From Methylobacterium sp. J-088 (GTDB lineage: Bacteria; Pseudomonadota; Alphaproteobacteria; Rhizobiales; Beijerinckiaceae): DNA of 64,000 bases. The notes beneath the pieces are model-generated. The model worked only from the letters and a program-made list of their open reading frames with translations, was not told the origin of the DNA and made no database searches. Below are positions 34,685 to 42,084 of the stretch, in pieces. The translations under genes were made by a program, and so were the position numbers. The stretch spans positions 29,931 to 93,930 of the forward strand of contig NZ_JAKSYH010000031.1 of the NCBI RefSeq assembly GCF_022829295.1, written 5' to 3'. Position 1 is the stretch's first letter, and every line of letters begins with the position of its first letter.

Positions 34685-34981
34685 TCAGAGATAGCTTCTG
34701 CCGTCGAGATAGGCCTTGCGCCAGCGCTTGATCGCGACGCGGTCGAACAGGCCCGCCGTGTGGAACGGATCCGCCTGGATCAGCGCCTCGGCCTCCGCGC
34801 GGGTCTCGACATCGACGACATAGAGGCCGCCGCCCGCATCGCTGCCGTCGTCGTTCAGCTTGGCGCCGCAGGCCAGGAGGCTTTTCTTGATCCGGTCGAG
34901 ATAAGCCAGATGCTCGGCGCGATGCGCCCTGCGGATCTCGAGGCTGCCCGGCTTGTCGAAGGTCTCGATGATGAAGGGCAT
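34685..34981 (-). CDS. YciI-family protein
   Basis: The 98-residue protein begins MPFIIETFDKPGSLEIRRAH and has HLAYLDRIKKSLLACGAKLN, GLYVVDVETRAEAEALIQAD and PFHTAGLFDRVAIKRW, the ferredoxin-like YciI fold with the conserved HxxYL and DPF. YciI-like proteins are related to muconolactone isomerases and dehalogenating TftG. It lies between catC- and pcaD-like genes, so a role in aromatic catabolism is likely, but the reaction is unknown. Confidence 0.85.
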   Translation of the reverse strand: MPFIIETFDKPGSLEIRRAHRAEHLAYLDRIKKSLLACGAKLNDDGSDAGGGLYVVDVETRAEAEALIQADPFHTAGLFDRVAIKRWRKAYLDGRSYL

Positions 34982-34992
34982 GGTTCGACCTG

Positions 34993-35277
34993 TCAGTTGG
35001 CCGCGATGGCGGAGGGATGCTGGGCCAGCGGCGTGACGTGGATCGTCATGTACGGGTAGAGCGGCAGCGCCGTCAGGATGTCGTGCAGTGCGTCGTTCCC
35101 GTCGACATCGAAGACGCTGTAATTCGCGTATTGCCCGGCGATCCGCCACAGGTGCCGCCACGTGCCGTCCTGCTGAAGTTTCTGCGAGAACGCCTTCTCC
35201 TCGGCTTTCAGACGGTCCGCTTCCGCCTTCGGCAGGGTGGCGGGGATGTCGACCTGCATGTGGACCATGTAGAGCAT
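34993..35277 (-). CDS. catC: Muconolactone delta-isomerase family protein
   Basis: The 94-residue protein reads MLYMVHMQVDIPATLPKAEA, then EEKAFSQKLQQDGTWRHLWR and NYSVFDVDGNDALHDILTAL and LPLYPYMTIHVTPLAQHPSA. This is the CatC pattern, including the conserved WR..G and the LPLxPY region. CatC isomerises muconolactone to 3-oxoadipate enol-lactone, the substrate of the PcaD encoded two genes downstream. It is first in the operon catC-yciI-pcaD-binding protein. Confidence 0.88.
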   Translation of the reverse strand: MLYMVHMQVDIPATLPKAEADRLKAEEKAFSQKLQQDGTWRHLWRIAGQYANYSVFDVDGNDALHDILTALPLYPYMTIHVTPLAQHPSAIAAN

Positions 35278-35481
35278 CGTGTCTGTCCTATGCCGACCGG
35301 ATGTCCGTGCTGGCCGCGACGCTTATCATCCCGAGACAGGCTGTCGATGCTGTCGCCACGGGGCTCGAGCGCGGGATCGGCGACGGTCGGGGGCGATTGT
35401 CCCCGATTCCGCCCCATCGTTGCGGCCATCTGGATGCACGCCTATTCAGCCGCCCCATAAACCGAAGCTCACAGGGGGTGG

Positions 35482-36549
35482 ATGCGTCCGACGATGACCG
35501 CACAGTCGACCAACGAGGTGGTGTTCGAGGTGCGCGGCCCCCTCGGCCTCGTCACGCTCAGCCGGCCCAAGGCCCTGAACGCGCTGACGCTCGGCATGAT
35601 CCGGGCGATGCAGGCTCAGCTCCGGGACTGGGCCGCCGACGACCGCGTAACGCGGGTGGTGGTGCAGGGCAGCGGCGGACGGGCCTTCTGCGCGGGCGGC
35701 GATGTCCGGCGCATATACGAAGCCGCCAAGGCCGGACAGACGGAGGCGATGTTTGAGATCTGGCGCGGCGAGTACGAACTCGTCGCCGCGATGGCCCTCT
35801 ACCCCAAACCGATCGTCGCGCTGATCGACGGCATCGTCATGGGCGGCGGCGTCGGCATCTCTGTGCACGGGCCGTACCGGGTGGCGTCCGAATCCTACGC
35901 CTTCGCGATGCCGGAGGTCGGGATCGGCTTCGTTCCGGATGTCGGCACCACCGCAATCCTGCCGCGTCTGGCGGGTCGCAGCGGCACCTACTTGGCGCTG
36001 ACCGGATCGAAGATCGGCGCGGGCGACGCCCTCCCGCTCGGGCTGGCGACCCATGCGGCGCGCGCCGCCGATTTCCCGGCGATCCTCGACGCGTTGGCGG
36101 AAGGTGGCCCGATCGAGCCGGCCCTGGCCGCCCACGCCGCGCCTCCGCCGCCGACCGGGCCGGTGACCCAAGAGGCGGCCCTCATCGATGCGTGCTTCTC
36201 GGCGGAGAGCGTCCCGGCCATCCTGGCGCGGCTCGACGCGGTCGCGCAGTCGGATTTCGCCACCGAGACGGCCCGCACCCTCCGCAGCCGGTCGCCGACC
36301 AGCCTCTGCCTTGCCTTCGAGCAGATGCGGCGCGGGCCCGATCTGGACGTGATCGCGGCCATCCGGACGGAGTACCGACTGGTGACGCGCATCATGCGGG
36401 GGCACGATTTCTACGAGGGCGTGCGCGCGGTGCTGGTCGAGAAGGACAACCGGCCCGCTTGGCAACCGGCCACGCTCGACGCCGTCGACCCGGACGCTAT
36501 CCGGGAGGCCTTCGAGCCGACGGAGGAGCCGGAGCCAAGCTTCATCTGA
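35482..36549 (+). CDS. Enoyl-CoA hydratase/isomerase family, 3-hydroxyisobutyryl-CoA hydrolase type
   Basis: The 355-residue crotonase-fold protein is longer than hydratases (about 260) and has the HIBCH pattern: GLVTLSRPKALNALTLGMIR, GGRAFCAGGDVRRIYE, MGGGVGISVHGPYRVASES, MPEVGIGFVPDVGTT and FYEGVRAVLVEKDNRPAWQP. The Glu in MPEVGIG and the Asp in PDVG are the catalytic pair. The enzyme hydrolyses 3-hydroxyisobutyryl-CoA in valine breakdown. It is divergent from the catC operon; the first ATG is preceded by AGGGGG. Confidence 0.88.
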   Translation: MRPTMTAQSTNEVVFEVRGPLGLVTLSRPKALNALTLGMIRAMQAQLRDWAADDRVTRVVVQGSGGRAFCAGGDVRRIYEAAKAGQTEAMFEIWRGEYELVAAMALYPKPIVALIDGIVMGGGVGISVHGPYRVASESYAFAMPEVGIGFVPDVGTTAILPRLAGRSGTYLALTGSKIGAGDALPLGLATHAARAADFPAILDALAEGGPIEPALAAHAAPPPPTGPVTQEAALIDACFSAESVPAILARLDAVAQSDFATETARTLRSRSPTSLCLAFEQMRRGPDLDVIAAIRTEYRLVTRIMRGHDFYEGVRAVLVEKDNRPAWQPATLDAVDPDAIREAFEPTEEPEPSFI

Positions 36550-36769
36550 GGGATATGGACCATCGGCTACGCGCACCCACCCGCAGCGACTGCCGGTTCT
36601 GGATCGGGCTGAGCCGCGTCAGATCCGGACTGCGATTTGTGAACTCGCAGCCTGTGCGGGAGAGTAAGCCAGCGTCGCCGCCCCGGAAAGCGTGGCCGAG
36701 GCCAGGGTGATGACGCCGTGCAAGGGGCGCTGGAACCAAGGCGGTGAGCGCGCAACCCTCCACGTGCGC

Positions 36770-37066
36770 TCATCGCCGGGTCGAACGCGGGTGCCGACCC
36801 CTCCGATGAGGTCGGCGATGGGCTCGGGGCGGCGGCGCGATTATCGGCGCCGCGGCGGGCGGCGGTGCGGCAACCCCGTCATGGGCCGCGATCACCCGAC
36901 GGGCCTCCTCGACGCTCATGTCGCAGGCGCTCGTCATCCCCTGCAGCGCCCCGAGGGCGCGATTGTATTCGGGCAGATTGGTGCAGCCGGGAACGCCCCA
37001 GGCCCAAGCCGGGGCCGCACCCATCATCGCCAGCGCCAAGCCGGCCAGCCCCATCCTGAACGACAC
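36770..37066 (-). CDS. Small exported protein, unknown function
   Basis: A GTG at 37066 with GGGAGG upstream gives 98 residues: a signal peptide (MSFRMGLAGLALAMMGAAPA, cleavage after AWA), a mature core VPGCTNLPEYNRALGALQGM with CDMSVEEARRVIAAHDG whose two cysteines could pair, and a Pro/Arg/His-rich tail. No family recognised. Confidence 0.55.
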   Translation of the reverse strand: MSFRMGLAGLALAMMGAAPAWAWGVPGCTNLPEYNRALGALQGMTSACDMSVEEARRVIAAHDGVAAPPPAAAPIIAPPPRAHRRPHRRGRHPRSTRR

Positions 37067-37223
37067 GTCCGTCCTCCCGCGGCCAGGGTCTGGATCTCCC
37101 GATCCCACCGCGTGCCAAGCAACGAGGCCCCCGATCAGTTCACCCAGCCCGCCCGCGATGCGGCGTTTTTCCAGCACACCGATGCGGAAGGCGTCCATGC
37201 GGCAGCCGGCGGAGGGCCGACGT

Positions 37224-37517
37224 TCAGGCGGCCTGAAGCAGCGTCCGGGGCTGGGAAAAGACGAACTCGCGCTTGTAGAAGTATACGCCGCCGTTCCGCA
37301 TGGCTTTATGAGCGTCATCTACATCGAAGCCGAACGGTCGGTCGCGTGCGGTGTCGATGCAGGTCACGTAACGCCACTGCACGCCGTCGATCATCCGGGG
37401 GATCGGCTGATCCTGACGGACGGCACAGAAAAGCTGGCCATCGGAGGACTTGGCGAAAATATAGAAGGTCTTCCGCGCGCACATCAGAACCTCCAAAGCC
37501 CTTTGGGGTGTATCCAT
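37224..37517 (-). CDS. Hypothetical protein of about 97 residues
   Basis: The start is uncertain: MDTPQRALEVLMCARKTFYI at 37517 or an internal MCARK are both possible. The body IFAKSSDGQLFCAVRQDQPI, RYVTCIDTARDRPFGFDVDD and GGVYFYKREFVFSQ looks like a small beta-rich protein. An AT-rich upstream patch (37520-37570) would suit a promoter. Family not recognised. Confidence 0.55.
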   Translation of the reverse strand: MDTPQRALEVLMCARKTFYIFAKSSDGQLFCAVRQDQPIPRMIDGVQWRYVTCIDTARDRPFGFDVDDAHKAMRNGGVYFYKREFVFSQPRTLLQAA

Positions 37518-37598
37518 GACGCAACAATCAAGTTTAAAACTGATTCGACGGCAATAGTCAAGCTTCTGCCACATTCTCGTCACCGATCGGGCAGGGGC

Positions 37599-37997
37599 TC
37601 ACTCAGCGGCCTCCTGGAGGGGCTTGCCCTTGTCGACGACGTAAACCGACAGGATCTTCACGGTCCTGTCGCCGACCACCGTGTAGCCGGCATGGGGAAC
37701 GCCGCGCCGGTTGATGCCGCGCTCGCCGGCCGGCCGCTCCTTCGGCGCCTGTCCCTGTACCTGCGCGAGGCCACCCTCCAGCACGTAGTAGGCTTCCTCG
37801 CCGTTGTGAAAATGCCGGCGCGAGGTCGCCCCCGGCGGGATCTCGACCAGTTGCATGACGATCTCGCGGCTCTCGTCACTCGAGACCGGCTGACGACCGA
37901 GCTCGGTCCGCTTGAGCTCCTGAGCCGCGGCTGCGCCCGTGATGACCAAGGCGCCCACCGCGATCAGGTATCTCCCAGCCGATGGGCGGCGCGCCAT
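37599..37997 (-). CDS. Exported cupin-domain protein
   Basis: From ATG 37997, with GGGAGAA upstream, the 132-residue protein has a signal peptide (cleavage near AAAAQE) and a single cupin: IPPGATSRRHFHNGEEAYYV (HxHxxxE metal-binding motif) and GINRRGVPHAGY (second histidine). Such periplasmic single-domain cupins are often annotated as quercetin dioxygenase-like, without known substrates. Confidence 0.85.
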   Translation of the reverse strand: MARRPSAGRYLIAVGALVITGAAAAQELKRTELGRQPVSSDESREIVMQLVEIPPGATSRRHFHNGEEAYYVLEGGLAQVQGQAPKERPAGERGINRRGVPHAGYTVVGDRTVKILSVYVVDKGKPLQEAAE

Positions 37998-38140
37998 GTC
38001 GTTCTCCCGGATCTTGTCTGTTTCCGAGATCATGACATCGCCCGCTCCGACCGGGAATAGCTGGCCGTGTCGTCGCGTTACAGTCTTGCCGCCTGCTTCA
38101 CGCCAGCCGGTTCCAGCGTGAAGCTCTCAGCTCTCGCTGT

Positions 38141-38188
38141 AACGCGCTCTCCTGCGCCGACCCGGCGTCCACTACGGCGGAGAGCGTT
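38141..38188. repeat. Family A palindromic repeat, copy 3
   Basis: AACGCGCTCT and AGAGCGTT arms enclose GCGCCGACCCGGCGTCCACTA. It directly abuts the stop of the next gene, as copies 1 and 2 do at other genes, so this family favours 3' ends. Confidence 0.7.
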
Positions 38189-38647
38189 CTATAAACAACC
38201 GATACGGCGCAGGGCACCGATCAGCTTGCGGCCGACGCGGTAGCCGTTGAGGGATTCGGATCCGAGGATCTGAACGGTCTCGGTTTCGGCGGTACGGCCG
38301 TAGAGGAACAGGTGGAAGCTCGGTGCCGCCTGTTCTGGCGGCGTCGCGCTGACCTGGCCGCAGAACGCGATGTCGTGGCCGGTCTCGCCCGGCATCGGCC
38401 TGATCTTCCGGAACCGGACGAGGAGCGCATCCGGGAATTCAGCGGCGACCCTGGCGCGCATCCCCGTCTCGAACGGCGCGCCGAATTCGGGTGCGTCCGG
38501 GGCGATCAGCCCGAGCGTGTCCTGCCCGCGGACGGCGGACGGCGCGAGCAGAAGCACGAGCAACGGCGCGGCCCACAGGCCAGTGCGTCCCGCGCCCGCG
38601 AAGGCGCGAGGCGGGGCCCATGGCCGAGACCAGGCCGCGGCCGGCAC
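38189..38647 (-). CDS. Exported protein, unknown function
   Basis: From a GTG the frame gives 152 residues with an N-terminal hydrophobic segment (GLWAAPLLVLLLAPSAVRGQ) ending in a plausible cleavage site, then FGAPFETGMRARVAAEFPDA, PGETGHDIAFCGQVSATPPE and GYRVGRKLIGALRRIGC. The N-terminal 20 residues before the hydrophobic part may not be translated. It is probably a periplasmic protein with one disulfide. Family unknown. Confidence 0.55.
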   Translation of the reverse strand: MPAAAWSRPWAPPRAFAGAGRTGLWAAPLLVLLLAPSAVRGQDTLGLIAPDAPEFGAPFETGMRARVAAEFPDALLVRFRKIRPMPGETGHDIAFCGQVSATPPEQAAPSFHLFLYGRTAETETVQILGSESLNGYRVGRKLIGALRRIGCL

Positions 38648-38870
38648 TCCGGCCTGTCGATGCGAGGACAGGGGATCCGCTCCCTGAAGAGACTTCGCAC
38701 TGCACGAAGATTGTATTGGATCACGAAGCTCGATCGAGAGAAAGCGGCCGGCCCCGCGGCGCGCCGACCGGTGTCGCGCGCAATCCGGAACCCACCGGCC
38801 ACCTCCCCACGTTGACTCCGCAGAATGTATGAGTATTTCTTATTTGTATGCGTTTCCGCGGGAGCTCATG

Positions 38871-39308
38871 ATGAATCGGCAGGATGTAAATCCGTCCCCA
38901 CCCGATTTTCGGCACGCGATAAATGAGTTCGCGGTGCGCGTCGTCGCGGCGTATCTCTCGCGCAATGCCGTCGCGCCGACCGGCCTGCCGGAGATCCTGA
39001 CCGGCGTGCACGCAGCGCTGATGGCACTCGTGCCACCGGCCGATAGCCTGCCGGCGCCTGTGCAGCCGACGCCAGCCGAGATCCGCGACTCGGTCCAGCG
39101 GGACGGTCTGATCAGCTTCATCGATGGCCGCTCCTACAAAACACTGAAACGCCACCTCAAAGCCCACGGCCTGACGCCCGAGCGGTACCGCGCGCGCTAC
39201 GGCCTGCCGAACGATTACCCGATGGCGGCCCCCGGTTACGTCGCGCGGCGCGCGGAGATCGCGCGGGCGATCCAGTTCGGCCACGAGCCGACCCGAACCC
39301 ACACGTGA
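38871..39308 (+). CDS. MucR/Ros-family regulator lacking zinc-ligand cysteines (second copy)
   Basis: I start at ATG 38871 because GGGAG lies at good spacing. The 145-residue protein has the MucR N-terminal region (FAVRVVAAYLSRNAVAPTGL, PEILTGVHAALMAL) and the DNA-binding part ISFIDGRSYKTLKRHLKAHG, then LTPERYRARYGLPNDYPMAA. As in the protein at 22154, the first zinc cysteine is replaced. The upstream 60 bases are AT-rich, consistent with self-binding. It is a paralogue and probably forms mixed or competing H-NS-like complexes. Confidence 0.88.
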   Translation: MNRQDVNPSPPDFRHAINEFAVRVVAAYLSRNAVAPTGLPEILTGVHAALMALVPPADSLPAPVQPTPAEIRDSVQRDGLISFIDGRSYKTLKRHLKAHGLTPERYRARYGLPNDYPMAAPGYVARRAEIARAIQFGHEPTRTHT

Positions 39309-39394
39309 GTCCACCTCACGCAACGCGTGCGAATCTCTGAATTGTCCGGTCCCCACCACGGCGATACGCTCGGTCCGGGGGCAGAGGACGGGGT

Positions 39395-39829
39395 TTGGGC
39401 GACATGGACGCCGAGACGGACTTGCATGCCGGCCGGTGCCATTGCGGCGCGGTGCGGTTCGACGTGGCGCTCAGCGACGGCTTCCGGTCGATCCGGCGCT
39501 GCACCTGCTCGTACTGCCGCATGCGCGGCGCCGTCGTGGCGATGGCGGAGGCGGGCGGGATCCGGATCCGGCAGGGCGCGGAGGTGCTGACGAGCTACCG
39601 GTTCCATACCGGCACGGCAGAGCACTTCTTCTGTTCCCGCTGCGGGATCTATACGCACCATCAGCGGCGCTCGGACAGCACGCTCTACGCGGTCAACGTG
39701 GCCTGCCTGGAGGGCATCAGCCCGTTCGATTTCCCTGCCGTACCCGTGATGGACGGCGTCAACCACACGAACGACACCGGCCAGCTGACGCGCCGCGCAG
39801 GGACGCTGCGCTACGAGCCCGCCGATTGA
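39395..39829 (+). CDS. GFA (glutathione-dependent formaldehyde-activating)-domain protein
   Basis: The 144-residue protein has the zinc-binding pattern CHCGAVRFDVAL, CTCSYCRMRG and FFCSRCGIYTHHQRR, the signature of GFA/Mss4-fold proteins. The TTG at 39395 has AGAGGA six bases upstream; an ATG lies at 39404. The name comes from S-hydroxymethylglutathione synthase of Paracoccus, relevant in a methylotroph that handles formaldehyde, but most members have no proven activity. Confidence 0.85.
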   Translation: MGDMDAETDLHAGRCHCGAVRFDVALSDGFRSIRRCTCSYCRMRGAVVAMAEAGGIRIRQGAEVLTSYRFHTGTAEHFFCSRCGIYTHHQRRSDSTLYAVNVACLEGISPFDFPAVPVMDGVNHTNDTGQLTRRAGTLRYEPAD

Positions 39830-39842
39830 TCCTGCGCCGTGC

Positions 39843-39923
39843 TCAGCCGATCGCGAGGCCGCAAATGAGCAGGACCGCGATCGCCAGGAGCACGAGGAGC
39901 GAGGTGGTGACCGCCAGCGTCAC
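39843..39923 (-). CDS. Possible 26-residue single-helix membrane peptide
   Basis: A GTG-started frame reads MTLAVTTSLLVLLAIAVLLI followed by CGLAIG and a stop. It is nearly all hydrophobic. Ribosome-site support is weak. It sits at the junction between the GFA gene and the truncated cysteine desulfurase, so it may be a genuine small membrane protein or chance. Confidence 0.3.
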   Translation of the reverse strand: MTLAVTTSLLVLLAIAVLLICGLAIG

Positions 39924-39936
39924 CCGACCGCCGACC

Positions 39937-40935
39937 TAGGCAGCGGTGCGCCGCTTCATCAACGCCCCCGCGAAGGACGACCTCGTCTTCCTGCGCGGGA
40001 CTACGGACGCGATCGACCTCGTGGCCGCCTCGTTCGGCGAGGCCAATATCGGGCCGAGCGACGAGATCATCGTCTCGACCACCGAGCACCACGCCAACAT
40101 CGTCCCCTGGCAGCTGCTGGCGCAGCGGATCGGGGCGACGCTCCGGGTGATTCCGGTCAACGACCGGGGCGAGATCATCGTCGAGCAATACGCAGCCCTG
40201 CTCTCGGGCCGGACGAAGATCGGCTCGGTGACGCATGTCGCCAACGCCCTCGGCACCGTGAACCCGATCCGGGAGATCATCGCGTTGGCCTACGCCTACG
40301 GCGTGCCGGTGCTGGTCGATGCGGCGCAATCCTCGCCGCACATGCCGCTCGACGTGCAGGCGCTCGATGCCGATTTCCCGGTCTTCTCGGGCCACAAGGT
40401 GTTCGGGCCGACGGGGATCGGCGCCCTCGACGGCAAGACCGCCCTGCTCGAAGCGATGCCGCCCTGGCAGGGCGGCGGCCACATGATCGAGGACGTCACC
40501 TTCGCCCGGACGGTCTACAAGGGCGCCCCGGACAAGTTCAAGGCCGGCACCCCGGACATCGCGGGTGCGGTCGGCCTTGGCGCGACGCTGGATTACCTGG
40601 AGAGCATCGGCCTGCCGGCGATCGCCGCCTACGAGCACGATCTGCTGGACTATGCGCAGAGCGGACTGGCCGAGGTGAAGCGCCTGCGCCTCATCGGCAC
40701 GGCGCACGAGAAGGCGAGCGTGATGCCCTTCGTAATCGAGGGGCAGGAGAACCACGCGGTGGCCCACCACCTCGACGCGCACGGCATCGCGGTGTTCTCG
40801 GGCCATCACTGCGCGCTGCCGGCCCTGCGCCGGTTCGGCGTCGACCAGTCGGTGCGGGCCTCGCTCGCATTCTACAACACCCGCGCGGATGTGGACGTCT
40901 TCCTGAAGGCGCCCCACACCCTGCCGCGGCACTAA
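39937..40935 (+). pseudogene. 5'-truncated SufS-like cysteine desulfurase
   Basis: The frame begins VRRFINAPAKDDLVFLRGTT immediately after an in-frame TAG (39937) and runs through STTEHHANIVPWQLLAQRIG, VDAAQSSPHMPLDVQALDAD, the PLP lysine in FSGHKVFGPTGIGAL and the persulfide cysteine in SGHHCALPALRRFG. Full-length SufS proteins have about 80 more N-terminal residues, including part of the substrate site. The residue before SGHHC is Phe where the family has an active-site Arg (AVRxGHHC). I therefore call it a relic; a GTG at 39946 could still yield a 329-residue product. SufS or the cysteine-desulfurase cargo of family 2 encapsulins are possible ancestors. Confidence 0.75.
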
Positions 40936-40941
40936 GCCGAA

Positions 40942-40968
40942 GCGCGCCGGTCTCGGAGGCCGGCGCGC
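40942..40968. terminator. Bidirectional hairpin between convergent genes
   Basis: GCGCGCCGG and CCGGCGCGC pair perfectly over 9 bp around nine bases. It lies six bases after the desulfurase relic and 24 bases before the stop of the convergent carboxymuconolactone decarboxylase-like gene, as expected for a shared terminator. Confidence 0.65.
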
Positions 40969-40991
40969 CAAGCCGCACGCATCGCGTCCGC

Positions 40992-41651
40992 CTATTGCTC
41001 TCCGGGCTTGAACGGCGGTTCCTTGCCGGGCGGCACGCCCTCCTCGGCCATGCTCAGCAGCATGGCGACCGTCACGTAGGTGCCGGTCAGCGCAGTCAGG
41101 TCGACCACGCCCTGCTCGCCCAGCACCGCCTTCGCCCGCGCGAAGGTCCCGTCCGAGACCGCGTGCTGCGTGGAGAGTTCCATGCAGAAATCGTACACGG
41201 CGGCTTCGTCCGGTTTCATGCCCTCCGGTCGCTTGTTCGCCTTGAGGTCGGCCGCAACCTGCTCGGAGAGGCCGGCCTTGATGGCGAGCGGATAGTGGGC
41301 GAACCACTCCACCTGCGAGCGCCAGAGCCGCCCCTGGATCAGGATGGCGAACTCGTTCAGCCGCGTCGGCACGGAGGTGTGCCAGCGTAGATAGTCGAGC
41401 AGGTCATACATCCGCTGCGCCATCTCGGGGCTGCGGATCATCGGGTTGTAGGGGCCGGCCAGCCCGACGCTCGAGACCTTAAGGATCTTCTCGCCAACCG
41501 GGCGTTGCGCAGGTGTGAGCTGCTCCAGGGTCAGTTGCGGAAAGCGCGGCGCGTGCGCGACCGCCCCACGCGTCCCCTGCGCCGCCAGCCAGCCCCCGCC
41601 CGCCGCGAGGACGGCCACCGCCGCACTGCCCCAGATCCCGAGCCTGCCCAT
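40992..41651 (-). CDS. Exported carboxymuconolactone decarboxylase (AhpD-like) family protein
   Basis: From ATG 41651, with GAGGG upstream, the 219-residue protein has an N-terminal signal or anchor (WGSAAVAVLAAGGGWLAAQG) and the CMD helical domain: GPYNPMIRSPEMAQRMYDLL, RLNEFAILIQGRLWRSQVEW and HYPLAIKAGLSEQVAADLKA. The AhpD CxxC pair is absent, so it is a CMD-type rather than a peroxidase partner. Its substrate is unknown. It lies just inside the chromosomal side of the tRNA-Arg gene. Confidence 0.85.
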   Translation of the reverse strand: MGRLGIWGSAAVAVLAAGGGWLAAQGTRGAVAHAPRFPQLTLEQLTPAQRPVGEKILKVSSVGLAGPYNPMIRSPEMAQRMYDLLDYLRWHTSVPTRLNEFAILIQGRLWRSQVEWFAHYPLAIKAGLSEQVAADLKANKRPEGMKPDEAAVYDFCMELSTQHAVSDGTFARAKAVLGEQGVVDLTALTGTYVTVAMLLSMAEEGVPPGKEPPFKPGEQ

Positions 41652-41814
41652 CGCCGATCCCTCCGCCGTGCGGGCGCGCGTCTCCACGCCTTTGCACCGG
41701 CAATGTCGGCGGGTCTGACGCCGGGGTCCAGCGGTTTCGAGGGGGTTCGCGGTGCCGTCGCAGCGCTTGCCCGACCGGGCACACCGGCCAGGATCGATCC
41801 GGCGGGCGAAGGGT

Positions 41815-41891
41815 TGGCGACCCCGGTAGGGCTCGAACCTACGACCTGCCGCTTAGAAGGCGGCTGCTCTATCCAGCTGAGCTACGGAGTC
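41815..41891 (-). tRNA. tRNA-Arg (anticodon UCU)
   Basis: Read on the reverse strand the 77 bases fold as a complete tRNA: acceptor GACTCCG pairs with CGGGGTC (one G-T), D-arm GCTCAGCTGGATAGAGC, anticodon arm GCCGC-CTTCTAA-GCGGC with anticodon TCT, and T-arm GTAGG-TTCGAGC-CCTAC. CCA is encoded at 41815-41817. It decodes AGA. An integrase gene starts about 190 bases from its 5' end, so it is a probable integration site. Confidence 0.95.
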
Positions 41892-42084
41892 TCGGGTGCC
41901 AGGCAGCTCAAAAGCCACGGCTCTAGGCCGGGGTCAAGCATTTCTGCCACCACGGACTTTCCGCTCGGAGAACGGGGGCTGGAAGGCCAACCTATTGGAC
42001 TGAACGCATCATTTATGGGGAAAACTAACTCGTGGAAGGTTCCGGAGAGCCACATCTCATGGCCGTCCGAATACCGTCCGAGTT

